In this document: piece after piece, positions 25,649 to 37,181 of the stretch | How the letters are laid out: the number at the start of each line of letters is the position of its first letter | Position numbering within the stretch: position 1 is the stretch's first letter | Source of the DNA: Avena insularis | Lineage: Eukaryota; Streptophyta; Magnoliopsida; Poales; Poaceae | Assembly: GCA_023614405.1 (NCBI GenBank) | Contig: CM042689.1 | Location: 280,557,533 to 280,621,532, forward strand | DNA length: 64,000 nt | Direction of reading: 5' to 3' | Made by a program: the position numbers and the translations under genes | The notes under the pieces: generated by a model | The model's input: the letters and a program-made list of their open reading frames with translations, nothing else | What the model was told of the DNA's origin: nothing | Databases searched by the model: none

Positions 25649-26559
25649 CTAGAGACAATAATCTAGTTTGAAAACTTTGCGTACTGAACACTTATGGCTT
25701 TCCGGTGATCCATATACGCAATTGCAAGTGGTTAACATAATCTACGGATCTGACGCTTCAGGTCCGTGTGTATTTGCATGTCTTTGCGCCTTCACGCATC
25801 ACTCATTCTCCAATGAGATGGCATTGTATAAATTTGGTCTTTCGGTGAGACCTTTAGTTCCTTGGGGTTAAAACATGTCGATACTATTGTCATACAATAT
25901 ATCTTTAGTGTTAGCCCGTTGTGAACCACACCTTAGTTTGATAACAAACTACTTGACACAAATTCCCTCCTTTGCTGCTACTATAGCAGTCATATACTTA
26001 GCCCTTTTGTTGTAGTATTCGTCACAATGTCTTAACTATGGATTTCATCCAAATCCATCATGGAAACTTTCTTTCCATTTCATTGTGCTACTCATAGTTT
26101 AAATTGAGATAAACTTAGTTTGTATCTTGTGATAAAACTAGTATCAATGTAACGCTTTACAATGAACTATTTGTAATTTTTTGTCATCTCTACACAAATA
26201 TATTCTTAGTTCTTCCAAAAGATCATAAGAATATCCTTACTATCGTCCAATGATCATTTTATGATTCATTCTGGTATATGCTCATAACACTTAGAGCATA
26301 GGACATATCTGGATGTGTACATATCATGGTATGATTGATCAAAACATTCTCGTGATTTCACTCATCAAGTGTCAAAGCACTTGAATCTTGTTTCACTTAT
26401 CAAGTGTCGATACACTTGAATCTTGATTCAATTCTTTTCCATGCGGCAAGAACCGTTTCTTGTTGTTTATATATTGAACTCCTTCAATATCTCATATATG
26501 TACGTTTGGCACAACCATATTAGCATCACAGTCTATCCACTATAGACATTCATGCTAAA
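25649..26559 (-). mobile_element. Copia J internal, 3' end, non-coding remnant
   Basis: This should encode the RT C-terminus and RNase H, but stops in all frames leave no recognisable domain. A short duplicated motif with CAAGTGT/CACTTG inverted repeats occurs at 26367-26430. Confidence 0.55.
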
Positions 26560-27640
26560 TATTCGGGTTTTGCCTAAGTCTTTCATCGAAATGAAATTCT
26601 TAACCATTGTCAATAAAAGATACATCATTTCTAATCAACAAGATGTCATCCACATAATGTATTAGAAATGTGTCTCAGCGCTCCCACTTAATTTCTTGCA
26701 AATGCAAGCATCTTCATCGTCTCCTGATGAAAAACTCCTTTTTCATCATGGTGAAGATTCCAACTCCGCGATGCCTACTTCAACCATTGAAGTTTGCATG
26801 CCCTTTTTAGCATCCTTTGAATTAACAAAACCCTTTGGATCGTGTCATGTACACGTCCTAGGTAACCATTCTATTAGAAGAACTTTTCTTTGTTTATTCA
26901 TCTACCATATAACAAATTATATGTAGTGGTTGCTACTTTAATCCGTCCAGACTAAATATCGCTATGAAAGATCAAATCTTGTCATAGTCAACTCCTTGAA
27001 CATTGTCGTAAAATACTTTACCGATATGTCGACTATTTCATAGATGTAAAACATCCATGTATGTTTCTTTATAGATCCAAATACGACCGATAGGTTTTTA
27101 CACCTTTCGGGAGGGTCTTCCAATTTCAAAACTTGATTTCTCGTATATGGAACTATCACGGATTTTATGGATTCAAGCCATTTGACGGAGTCAGGGCCCA
27201 TCATCGCTTCTTTGTATGTGGTCAATTCATCATTGTCAAACAATAATGATTTACTCTCAAATCTCAACATTTGATTGTTTATCCGACCGACTTGGTTCAA
27301 TAAGAACTTAGATCTCCGTGACCACAACCTTTGAGGCACATAATCTATGAGCATTATGGCAGCCTTCGGAACGATTTCCAGTGCTACACAACTCAGCACA
27401 TTTAGCTAAGGTTCGTTAACCTTATCAAAGTTCTATTGTCCCCCCACTTAACATTTATGAAAAATTTCTTCTTCAAGGAACTTCACGTTTCAAGCGACAA
27501 ATCTTTTTGTCCTTGGTGTTATGGAGGAATAACCAATTGTTATTCGAAATAACCTACAAAGACATGCTCATCCGACTTCGGTTGTAAACATCTTACTTAT
27601 GTTTAGCATACCAAAATTTAAGAAATGACAACTTGGGTTT
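26560..27640 (-). pseudogene. Copia J pol remnant (end of integrase region and RT)
   Basis: The open piece 26962-27399 contains TTYKEAMMGPDSVKWLES, the start of RT in Angela/BARE-type copia elements. Downstream on the minus strand (about 26623-26665) one frame reads HYVDDILLIRND, keeping the YVDD catalytic motif. Upstream (27480-27640) are frame-shifted remnants resembling the segment before RT (HVFVGYF, LKKKF). Stops are frequent in every frame, so the protein is dead. The window shows no intact alternative ORF for this element, so it depended on other copies or has decayed since insertion. Confidence 0.75.
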
Positions 27641-30531
27641 TACCCCAAACCATAACTTCCATGTTGTCATTTCAACAGATCAAGATGGAGCTCTTTTTAG
27701 TGTAAAAGCGGAAGTCTCTAAAGCTCTAATCTTTTAAAACATAATGGCAGTTTTATAAATAATACCTTTGATCCAACCATGTCAAACAAGGTTTCATTAC
27801 AAATCTCAAACACTCCATACTCCTATGGTGTTTCGGGAGATGTAAATCTAGGTGTTTTGCTAAACTTGCAACTCAAATAAATCCCTTTATGATAAAATCA
27901 TAATTCATTTATTTTCTTGTTACACTTGTAACTCAAATAAATCCCTTATGATAAAATCATAAACCATTTATTTTCTTGTTACAATGATTTTCACTTCATC
28001 TTGAAAATCTTTGAAACATTTTCAAATATTTCATACTTCTTTCTCATTAAGTGAACATTCACTCAAATTTCCAGAGAAAGCATATGAAGTTGAAATCCAT
28101 CGCTTACGACTATACTTAATGGACTACATACATCGATATGTATAAATTCCAATAATCTAGTCGTTCGTTCTTCTTTGGCCTTTGAACGAAGTTTTAATTA
28201 TCCCGAGGAAAGTCTCACAAGCGTCACTTGATTAAATCAAAGACTCCAAAAATCCATGAATATGGAGATTCTTCATGTTTTCTTTCCAATATAATTTAAA
28301 CGGCGATGGCACTTCGTAAGTGATCTTTCAATCATTTGTCTTGCGACATTTTAGCATTAGGTTTTATGGATGTGATATCTCCAATTAGGTTTGTAAATAA
28401 TCCATCTAATATGGAATATGGTAATTATTTGAACAACCTTTGTTCTCATAATACCTGATTTAAATAACAATTATTAAAACAAATCTTGAAGTCAAGCTTT
28501 GATGTCAACGAGAAATACAAACAACGGTTTGTTTGTTTTCGATGAACATCGTCACATATTCTCTTGCTAGTTACTTAGGCCATTGTGGTTCATGAATTGC
28601 GTCGTTCCGTATGAAATTTTATACCAACCAATTCGGTATCCAATACCCAAGAACCACATTATTTAACAAGCAAAGAATACAACCATAACCTGTATATCAT
28701 CTATATACCTAAATTGGATATTTCCAATCTTTTCTTTTCTGCCAAATATATTTTATAGATTCTCTTTCAGCATTTCCTTTTTAAAAGAATCTATCAACAT
28801 CAAAAGTGGTGCCATATACATGACACATAGTCCAAAGCATGTATATTCAAATAATAATACCTTTGGACTTGCACTTTGAAGTAGATCACCATCATCAAAA
28901 TGATCGGTATTCTTTCAAAATCCATTCTTTAGTAATCTTTTAGTGTAGTAAACACTTTACATACATCTTCTATTCATCCTTATCATGAAGACTTTCATGA
29001 TCAAGCTACTGTAGCTTATAAAGGCGAATCTTGAGTATAACGTTACTTTCCAAAACCCTTTTGGATGATTAGGATGTCTAGCATCTCCAACCTTCGTAAA
29101 TTCTCATCCAATATCAGAACATATATTATACTCTATCATATTGCAACCAAAACATTGTTTCAGATATCGTTATATCTGCCACACATGATAGTTTCTGAAA
29201 CAATTCTTTCAGCTCCTAGATAAACTTGATATTAAAACAATCAAGAATCATGGAGGCAAACATGATACTTAAGATACTAACACTGGAATTGTTACTCTCG
29301 ATTTAATACCAATTATTAAATTTCACGGAGTAAATAGAATTTTGCTGAAAGTTTGCAATAGGACTTTAAACTTTAGATTGACACTCAACACAATACGATA
29401 CCAGTTTGTAAAGTATATATCCAGAATTCTATAGTTCTATTATCTCAATTACAACTATGCATAAGGTAGTGAACGAATGCCAATGACTACAACAAATTAT
29501 GCAAATTCACTTTGATTTAATTTATGATAAATTGAGTTCTACTAATCCAAATTAGAAATGAACTCCCACTCAAAAACGACATCCCTCGTGTCTTTTTGGT
29601 GATTACATGAACCAAATCCACTACACCAAGTCCGATCATCACGTGAGTCTGTGTAGCTTCAAAGGCGAGCATACAATGGTCATCATATCAAAACATATGA
29701 CTCATTCTTAACCTTTTGGTCCGTGTTCCGAGGCCATGTCTGTACATGCTAGGCTCGCCAAGTAAGAACCTTAGTATTCGCCTGTGTAACTGTCTTACAC
29801 CCGAGATATGCTCGTGGATTCAAGTACACCCGATCATCACATGATGTCTTGAAGCGACGAAACATTTTCGGTGCATACTTAAGGAAGAACACATTCTTAT
29901 CTTGATATCTAAATGAGGGATCATCTTATTATGCTAATAAAATGCCAAACAAGCAATATAAGATGCTATCAAACATCACATGTTTATTAGTGGAATGATA
30001 TGGTTCCCGCATATGATCTCTATCATGTGCACCGTGGTATGATCACTATCATACCTATATGTGTAAGTCCAAGGTCTATGGAGATTACACGTTATGTGTG
30101 TTGTAAGAGTATCATCTCATACTTCTACTTACAACATGACCATATCATAACACTAGCCCAGCAACAATCTAAACTAGACGCCTCTAATTTATCCATTGCA
30201 AGTTTTACGTGGCTTAGGGCTTTCGAAGATAGAACCATTCTTACCTACGAACATGAACCACAACGAGGATAACCAAATTGTTGACAACTCGTTGCAAATT
30301 AGATATTGACTATAGTAGGAGAGACAGACACCCGCTAGCCACTTATGCAAACTAGTTGCATGTCAAGCGTGGAACAAGTCTCATGTGCGAGGACATGTAA
30401 GGTTTGTCCGGGCCGCTTCATCCCACTATGCCACCAATATCCAAAGTACAACTAAGAAGCAATAAAATGATCATCATCGCCCACATACTCATATATGTAC
30501 TACCCGTGCAAATCTTCTACGCATAGAACTT
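27641..30531 (-). mobile_element. Copia J internal, gag-to-integrase portion, decayed
   Basis: AT-rich with stops in all frames. The position is where gag, protease and integrase should lie, but I cannot identify motifs. It contains a tandem duplication of about 59 bp (27863-27983, both copies with AACTCAAATAAATCCC). Confidence 0.6.
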
Positions 30532-30544
30532 GGCTCTGATACCA
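30532..30544 (-). other. Primer binding site of J
   Basis: Minus-strand TGGTATCAGAGCC, one base from the LTR edge; complementary to the tRNA-Met 3' end. Confidence 0.88.
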
Positions 30545-30545
30545 C

Positions 30546-32220
30546 TATAGGGTTCGCAGCATAGAAAACAACAAATTTCCTACGATGGGAACAACTAAGT
30601 ACCAAGATCTATCTACTAGATACAAGCAACGGGATGGATATACATCCATAGAATACATACCCTCGAAGACCGAATAGCGTTAACGAGGTTATACTCGTGG
30701 ATGATATAGACGAACGCTTGCCGATATCAAGATCGTGATGAAGTCCATCTGGTCCAGCCGGTCCAGCATGATCAAGCCCAGCACCTCAAAGCAGTGGTGC
30801 ATCCGTGATCGCACACACGTACGGGTACCCCGACAACCTCTGTGCCCTCGCTCCAGCGAAGCAGCGGAAGCAACAAATCCTTCCAGAAAAAGCCACCGGG
30901 AACATTTATCTCGCTGATCCGAGACCATAGAGAAATTCTAAAGGGGGGATAGAGATCCTTCGCGAGGAGTTGTGAGTGAGAAGTGAGAGGAGGGGCTCCT
31001 TATATAGGGTAGGGAGGCAGCCATGGTCAGCCGCCATGGAGGGTGCCCCTCTCCCTCATTCATGTGGGTGGACACTCCACTCACAAAATGGCCCTTCAAT
31101 TTTCTCCACTCAAAAACCCACTCAAATTCCCATTAAATTTCCACCAAATTTAATGCAAACTCTCATTAAATAAAACTCTTTTATTTTATTCAGAATTTTG
31201 TCAATTACTTTAATGACAAACATTCACAAATAACCCCTTGCTAGAATTCTATTTCACATGCATAACCACTTTATGCAATTTCACCCGAAAACCTGTTTCG
31301 GTATCTAGTGAAATAAATTCATGCGCTTGTTCATTCTTTCGGCATGAAACTTTTGCTCCAATTGGATGTCGGTGTCTCTTAAGTGTGTCACCCTACGGTT
31401 CATGAATAATGCGGACATGATCGAGACCCCTCTCGGATCAATAATCAGAAGCGGGATCTGGAGACCCATACTGACTCCCACACATTCAACGATGACTTTC
31501 TTGTGATCGTCGGAACCTTTTACGCTATTATCTTAATCCTTTTGTTTCGCGATATATTACATGTCCGAGATTCGATCATCGGTATCTCCATACCTAGTTT
31601 GATCTCGTTACTGACATGTACTCTTTTCTCATTCCCGTGATATAACATTCTAGTGACCAAATCACTTGCTTGCAAGCTAATCAATGTGATATACCCGAGA
31701 GGGCCCAGAGCATATCTATCCTTCATCGGGATGAACAAATTCCACTCTCGATCCATGGGCCTCAACATAACACTTTAGTAGTTCTAAACAAATCTTTATA
31801 ATCACCCTGTTACGGTGTGACCTTTGATGTTATCAAGAAACTCTTCCGGTGTTAGTGATTGACATGATCTCATGGTCTAAGGATTAGGATCACTTCGTAA
31901 GTTGTTATAGCAATATAAACTCAATGACTTTGATCGTAATGCTATACTTCGGATGAATGTTCATCACACCGTTACACTAATGTTGTGATCCCGTTATTAA
32001 CAACATCCAATGTCCATGATCAGGAAACCTTGATCATCTTGTTAATCAACGAGCTAGTTATGAGAGAGGCATAACTAGGAACTTTCTGTTTGTTTATTAA
32101 ACACACATGTATTAACGTTTCCGTATTAATACAATTATAGCATGTAAAATAAACATTTATCATAAATAAGGAATGCGATAATAACCACTTTATTATTGCC
32201 TCTCGGGCATATTCCCTTCA
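30546..32220 (-). repeat. Copia J 5' LTR
   Basis: 1675 bp, matching the 3' LTR. The terminal dinucleotide is mutated (TATAGGG at the left edge where the other LTR has TGTAGGG). A minus-strand TATA box lies at about 31000-31009. Confidence 0.93.
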
Positions 32221-32336
32221 GAAATATCACGAATAACCGTGACATAGAAGATCGCCTAGAGATGTAGGGTGACTATAGGAAGTTCATGACGATACAAGGC
32301 ATCCTCCCGTTCCCTAAGCCGAGCCAGAAGGCTTGA

Positions 32337-32546
32337 TGTTGGCCTAGTTGTAGTTACAAACTATAGATGACCTTTGTGTGTGTGTGTGTGGACAATTGTA
32401 CATGCTACTATACTTATCTTATTAGGCTTATGAATCACCGCTTACTTCTTTTGCTTATTATTATATATAAATGAATGCTTGGTTTTTTTGCTTACTCTTT
32501 GGTCCTTTGCTCACTTTGGTCCTTCTTTTTTTCCTTACTCTTTTTT
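32337..32546. other. CACTA 3' spacer
   Basis: Non-coding. It contains a (TG)8 microsatellite at 32375-32390. Confidence 0.5.
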
Positions 32547-33255
32547 CGAGAATAATGCCGATGATTGAAATGTCGTGGCACACTATATATGTGAATGTGC
32601 TACGATGGGATTGTGAGCCTTGTGTTCAACGACCTATGTATATATATGAGGAATTCTTTTCGAGTTATTTTTGTCTTTTTCGAGAATAATGCCGATGATT
32701 GAAATGTGTGGCACAATATATATGTGAATGTGCTACGACGGGATAGTTAGCCTTGTTATATGCACAAGTCCAAGAATTGTGCATCCTACTTGGCTAACTG
32801 TTCCGTCGTAGCATATTCCTGTGTCCAACGACCTAGCTAGTTATATATGAGGCATTCTTTTCGAGTTAATTTGGTCTTTTTCGAGAATAATGCCGATGAT
32901 TGAAATGTCGTGGCACAATATATATGTGAATGTGCTAAGACGGGACTGTAAGCCTTGTGTTATGCACAAGTCTAGATGTTGTGCATCCTACTTGGCTTAC
33001 GGTTCCATCGTAGCATATTCCTATGTCCAACGACCTATGTATATATATGAGGCATTCTTTTCGAGTTACTTTGGTCTTTTTCGAGAATAATGTCGATGAT
33101 TGAAATGCCTTGGCACAATATATATGTGAATGTGCTACGACGGGATTGTGAGCCTTATGATATGCACATGTCCAGTTCTTGTGCATCATACTTGGCTCAC
33201 AGTTCCATCGTAGCATATTGCTATGTCGAACAACCTAGTTATATATGAGGCATGC
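32547..33255. repeat. CACTA tandem array of hairpin-bearing units
   Basis: Four head-to-tail units start with CGAGAATAATG at 32547, 32681, 32882 and 33082 (spacings 134, 201, 200). Units 2-4 each contain an inverted repeat with 22-nt arms (32731-32752/32792-32813; 32933-32954/32994-33015; 33133-33154/33194-33215) and an inner stem ATGCACAA/TTGTGCAT. Unit 1 has only the left arm (32598-32619). Arm bases change in compensating pairs between units. Confidence 0.88.
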
Positions 33256-33370
33256 TTTTGAGTTTGGTATTTTTGATTTGGGAGTACTTTCTATAAGTGT
33301 ATCTTCATATGCGACTTTAATTATATATGTTTTTTTCAATCATCGGTTAATTATTATTGTCAACTTATAG

Positions 33371-33619
33371 ATGACGTGGTACGTCGTGTACAAGGGACGG
33401 TTTCCCGGAGTCTATGATGATTGGGAAGACTGCCGGAGACAGGTGCACCGTTTCAGCGACAATAGCTACAAAGGGTAAAACACTATGGCGGAGGCGGAAG
33501 CTAGATACACGCGCTATCTAGCGGGAGTTAGGACGAGAAACCGGATGAAGACCTACACCTTCGTCGCGGTGGTGATCATGCTTATTTTCTTTGGTTGTTT
33601 ATCCTGCGTTTGTGTCTAG
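33371..33619 (+). pseudogene. Small CACTA ORF: RNase H1-type hybrid-binding domain plus membrane helix
   Basis: The frame from ATG 33371 reads MTWYVVYKGRFPGVYDDWED, followed by CRRQVHRFS, SYKG and AEAEARY. This is the pattern of the RNase H1 N-terminal (viroplasmin-like) domain that binds RNA/DNA hybrids: WYVVYKGR..GVY..W..C..QV..F....YKG......AE.. A TAA at 33476-33478 interrupts it after SYKG; the frame then continues without further stops. The last 20 or so residues (FVAVVIMLIFFGCLSCVCV) are a hydrophobic helix, ending at TAG 33617-33619. It lies after the hairpin array and before the CACTA terminus. A nuclease domain is absent, so the role is unknown. The assignment rests on motif recognition by eye. 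Confidence 0.72.
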
Positions 33620-33889
33620 CTAGTTTAGATGTCTTGGCGAGCTTCTGATCGAGCTCTAACTTGTTCGATCGACACATGTATTCGCATATCACCAACTACT
33701 TTGTAACTTGATCGAAACAATGTATAACGTATGTATTCATGTATGAGACTTATCTATATGTATTTGTTTCAATCTTGTTTTGCGAATTGTGTATTTAGAT
33801 ATATAATTGTATATCTTATATCTGCGTGTATATCTGCCTATATAATCTGTATTGTATATCATCTGGTCCTGAAATTTAAAAAAAAGACA
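33620..33889. other. CACTA AT-rich spacer
   Basis: No coding or repeat structure beyond AT-rich sequence; probably the 3' untranslated region of the small ORF. Confidence 0.4.
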
Positions 33890-34167
33890 CCCGTATATGG
33901 CGGGTGCATTACTGCAACTAAAGCGCACTCAAGCTTAGTGGCGCATCGCAACGCAAGCGCGCCACAGAAGATACAAGGCGTAGCGCACCTGCCAACATAT
34001 CCGTGGCACACTAGCTGGTGCGCTACGCCTATCTCCACATAACTATGGCGCACCAGGCAGTGCGCCACGGCTAGGAGATAGCCGTAGCGCAAGGCCCGTG
34101 GTGCACCACCAGTGCGCCACGGATGGTCCTTTTAGGTGCGCCACAGACGACCATTTTCCTAGTAGTG
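33890..34167. repeat. CACTA subterminal repeats and right terminus
   Basis: Repeated GTGCGCCAC/GTGGCGCAC-type motifs in both orientations, followed by CCATTTTCCTAGTAGTG. Such clusters are the transposase-binding zone in CACTA elements. Confidence 0.82.
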
Positions 34168-34201
34168 ACATGTCCAAAACATCTCAATAGAATGATCATC
34201 A
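34168..34201. repeat. 35-bp flanking duplication, right copy (34 bp)
   Basis: Begins ACATGTCCAAAAC directly after the CACTA terminus. It repeats 23528-23562 with one base missing. Confidence 0.85.
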
Positions 34202-37176
34202 TTCCAAGGTTTTCATAACCATTTTTCCACCAAGTATTCCCATATAATGTTGATCAGGTTTTATGCTTAGCACTAGCATGTACAAGTGGGAGTGAGTACT
34301 AATGAGGGGTGGTAAACTAGTGGAGTTTAGCTAAGTTCAATCTCATGCCTTAGGATGACATCAAGATTATCTAGCTTAGGGCAAATTTTATGCTCTTTAT
34401 GCAACCTTCAATTATCTTTCTAGAATCTACAATTCACTTAAGTAAACTCTAAGTAATAGCTTTGATAAAGAAATAAAGTATAAAACTTGTAAGTAAAACT
34501 AGGAGTGGTTTATTAAGGGGTTATGATCATATATGCTTAAGGCATATAGTTGGCATGGTAACAAGCAAGTATTTGCTTGCATATGTATAGTATCTTGCAA
34601 GTGTTAGCTTGCACATTCAACTAGTAGTGTTATGCTTGCATCAGTGTCAATATAAGCTTGCCTTGTGCAGAGCAGTGGTTGAAGTTCTCCTCGGCTTCTT
34701 CTTCGTGGTATCCTCCTTCCTCCTCGTATCCTTGGTCGGTACTAGCGTCTATGAATAAATACGAGGTACACAATCACCAAACAATACTTAACTACTTGCA
34801 ATCATCACACAAAAGGGGTCCTATAGATGATCTAGCATCATCACTAATATTACAAGATTAAAGCTTGGTTTAATTCCTTTTATTTTTAGAAAAGTAATTT
34901 CTACTCATTGAAAAACTACTTAAGATTTAATATTCTTCAAACCAAACATGGGATCATGTTGACACATGTCATCACCACATATTTTAGTCCATGGGAATGT
35001 GATTTAAAGTGGTGTCACAATTTAATAAGGTTTAACCCTTTTATTTTAATTAAATAAAGTGACCAGAAATGCCTATGTGGCCTCCTTTTATTACTTGAAC
35101 ATTATTTCTATAAGTAAACCTATATATTTTTATATATTCTGAAAGGTATGGTTAAATGTGATTTTTGAGAGTTAGAATCAACTGAAAAGCTATTATGGTT
35201 TAAATTTTAAAAATGTTTGAATGCAGAAAAGCTTCTGCCTTGTTATCTTTACCAAGGATGATCTACAGATCCAAATGACTTGAATCCAATGGGCTTGGAT
35301 TCAGCATTTCCAGTCCTTTCTAGGAAAATTGGTTTCATTCAATTTGGTTCAATGAATTGAGCTGGGTTGATTTTTGAAACTAGGTACAGAACTGTGTTTG
35401 AAATAAAATGGAAAAGTTAAATTCAAATGACTGGGCTGCGCGGGAAGCGATACTGGGCCGGCCTGCTAAGCATAGCGCTTACGCGGGCTGGTTAAGTCGC
35501 TGTCCCCACGCGTCAGTGAGACGAGTGGGTAAGAAGCGGTATGGGACGATGTGAGCCGTGGGATCTTGTTCTAATCTAACGCTTGAGGGTCATCGACAAC
35601 GTTGGGCAACGCCGGCGAGACAGAAACCTAACGCGGCAAGTGGGGCTCGTCGGGTGCTCACCGGGGCTCAGGCAAGGGTCAGCGAGGCGGGCGAATGATG
35701 AAGTCGACGACGGTGAACCTCCTGGTACCGACAGCTTCTTCTGGGGCGGCTCCAATCGCAGGCTCCCTTCTTCTCCAGAGGCGGCGGGCTCCGATGAAAT
35801 TCCGGCGAAGTGTTGCTCGCCTTGCTCCGGGAACGGGGTGAGGTGTTTCTGGGTGAGAGGGGAGTGAGGTGGTGTGCTCAATTCGGCTGGGGGTGGCCTC
35901 TATTTATAGTGGCGAGAGGGGACCGACGGGGCGCAAGGTGAGCTCGTGGTGGTCGACTGCACAGAAGGCTATCGTCGTGGGCGACGGTAGGGGGTTGTGC
36001 GGTGCTCCCTGGTGATTCTCAACGACATGGTGGCGAGGCGTGGGGCGGTGCGGTTTGGTCGGAACGAGGCGGTGCTCTGCGCGTGCCCGACGGATGTTTT
36101 TAATGCGCACGGCGTGCGTGGTCAGCGCGGCGGCGAACGAGCGTGTCTGCAGGGTTGCTGGGACGGTGGTGATCACGTATCCACGCGACGAGGGCGGCGC
36201 GCGGTCTGTGGGCATCGGTCGAGCGTGGCGCACGGGGCGCGCTCTCGGCATGGTTGCTGGCGAGCTTGGCATTGTCCGTGCGTGTGGTCCAGGGTTTAGC
36301 AATGTTCGAGCGCTGGACAAGGAGTGGCAGTGGGGTTTTGGCTTGCTCCCAGACATGTTTGCTAGGCTTGTTTCTTCTCCTAGCTTGCTGTCGACATGGG
36401 GTGACAAGGGTGTACTCGGCCTGCTCACCATTGATGACATTTCCAAGCTTACAGTGATGCTAGAGGTTTGCAATTGAGCTAGATGATCTACTAAAGCCTA
36501 GTTGCATCCAGAGAGGGAACAAGTTAGGCAAGAATCACTGCTCACAATAGTGTTTGGATTTTGTTTGATTTGTATCTGCAAGGTGTTTGATGAAATGGCC
36601 GCAAGAATTCAAGTTTTGAATTTTGAAAAGATTTTTGGTGCGTGTGCTCGGTTGGTGCTGGTGAGTCTGCAGATGCTTGGGTTTTGAAAGTTGAGCTTGT
36701 TTGAGTGGTTTTTGAAAAAGTGGGATCTTCCCATATGATAAAGATTCAATTTGAATTGTCATTTAAACTATGCATTTGAAAGTTTCTAGATGATCACAAG
36801 GTGGGCTTTGATACTTTGTTATGAGTACAATCAAGGGGTGTAAAGATCCAAACAAGTTTCTGTTAAGTTCTGAAAGTTTGGGACAGCCAAAGTAGGCATG
36901 GGAGTTAAATTGGTCAAAATGACCATTCACTCATTTTGCTTGTTTTGATTTATCTGTCTTTGGGAAAAGTGTGGGGATTGTTTAGATGATGTTTATTTCA
37001 ACTAAGAATCATTTTACAAAAAAAGAAACACATAATCAAGGAAATTCAAAAGAATTCAAAATGGGATGCATACACACATGAATGCTTTCTCATTTTTATT
37101 TAGAAAAGTTTTTGTTAACCCTAATTTTGATGATTAGAGTTTGATGATCCAAGTTTAGTATTTTTGGGATGTTACA
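34202..37176 (-). repeat. Element H 5' LTR, 5' portion
   Basis: Continues the LTR interrupted at 23562. It aligns with 14437-17389 and ends (minus-strand start) TGTAACATCCC at 37176. Long frames at 35576-36477 on both strands are shadows of the GC-rich leader. Confidence 0.9.
35900..35909 (-). promoter_or_regulatory. TATA box of H 5' LTR
   Basis: CTATAAATAG on the minus strand, upstream of the leader. This would be the promoter of the full-length element transcript; it lies upstream of the CACTA insertion on the transcribed strand. Confidence 0.7.
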
Positions 37177-37181
37177 GTAGA

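Larger units (their letters stand above)
23955..32220 (-). mobile_element. Copia element J, complete structure
   Basis: LTRs of 1680 bp (23955-25634) and 1675 bp (30546-32220), minus-strand start TGAAGGGAATATGCCC. A perfect target duplication GAAAT lies at 23950-23954 and 32221-32225. Primer site and polypurine tract are in place. It is inserted in the CACTA reading frame. Pol is decayed. Confidence 0.95.
23563..32336 (+). pseudogene. CACTA-encoded ORF, C-terminal part, split by copia J
   Basis: A lysine-rich stretch (KKKKKKNYDKIKEVL) leads into KVKFGRHVFNHVTEFPCVKQ, HHMRAFLLDQQN and MYRIQQQFGAIIFRDVMTSGG. After a frame slip in the G run 23931-23936, the frame crosses the J insertion (GAAAT target) and continues at 32221 as NITNNRDIEDRLEM. 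There is then a TAG at 32265-32267, and the frame ends with LPFPKPSQKA and TGA 32334-32336. The position near the 3' end of a CACTA and the basic character fit the ORF found downstream of the transposase in grass CACTA elements. An Ulp1-protease-type assignment is possible, but the catalytic part is not in the window. Confidence 0.7.
23563..34167 (+). mobile_element. 5'-truncated CACTA transposon
   Basis: The right end reads CCTAGTAGTG at 34158-34167, the reverse complement of a CACTA terminus, preceded by GC-rich subterminal repeats (33890-34150). The left side begins inside coding sequence with no CACTA terminus, so the 5' end is missing. Excluding copia J (8266 bp) and its extra TSD copy, about 2.3 kb of CACTA sequence remains. 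Confidence 0.85.
13343..37176 (-). mobile_element. Chromovirus (Tekay/Del-like) gypsy element H, complete but interrupted
   Basis: Two long LTRs (4047 bp and about 4063 bp without insertion) begin TGTAACATCCC and end GGGTGTTGACA on the minus strand. A tRNA-Met primer site, a gag-pol region in the order protease-RT-RNase H-integrase, and a polypurine tract are present. The perfect target duplication GTAGA is at 13338-13342 and 37177-37181. A truncated CACTA sits in the 5' LTR. The gag-pol order and integrase tail fit a chromovirus. Confidence 0.92.

Noticed and set aside
26367..26430. Repeated CAAGTGT...CACTTG motifs resembling operator sites
   Set aside because: They lie in decayed copia pol sequence, and a local duplication explains them.
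32375..32390. (TG)8 microsatellite
   Set aside because: Short simple repeat in CACTA non-coding sequence with no sign of function.
32547..33255. Possible CRISPR-like array
   Set aside because: Units are directly repeated over their whole length with no unique spacers, inside a plant transposon.
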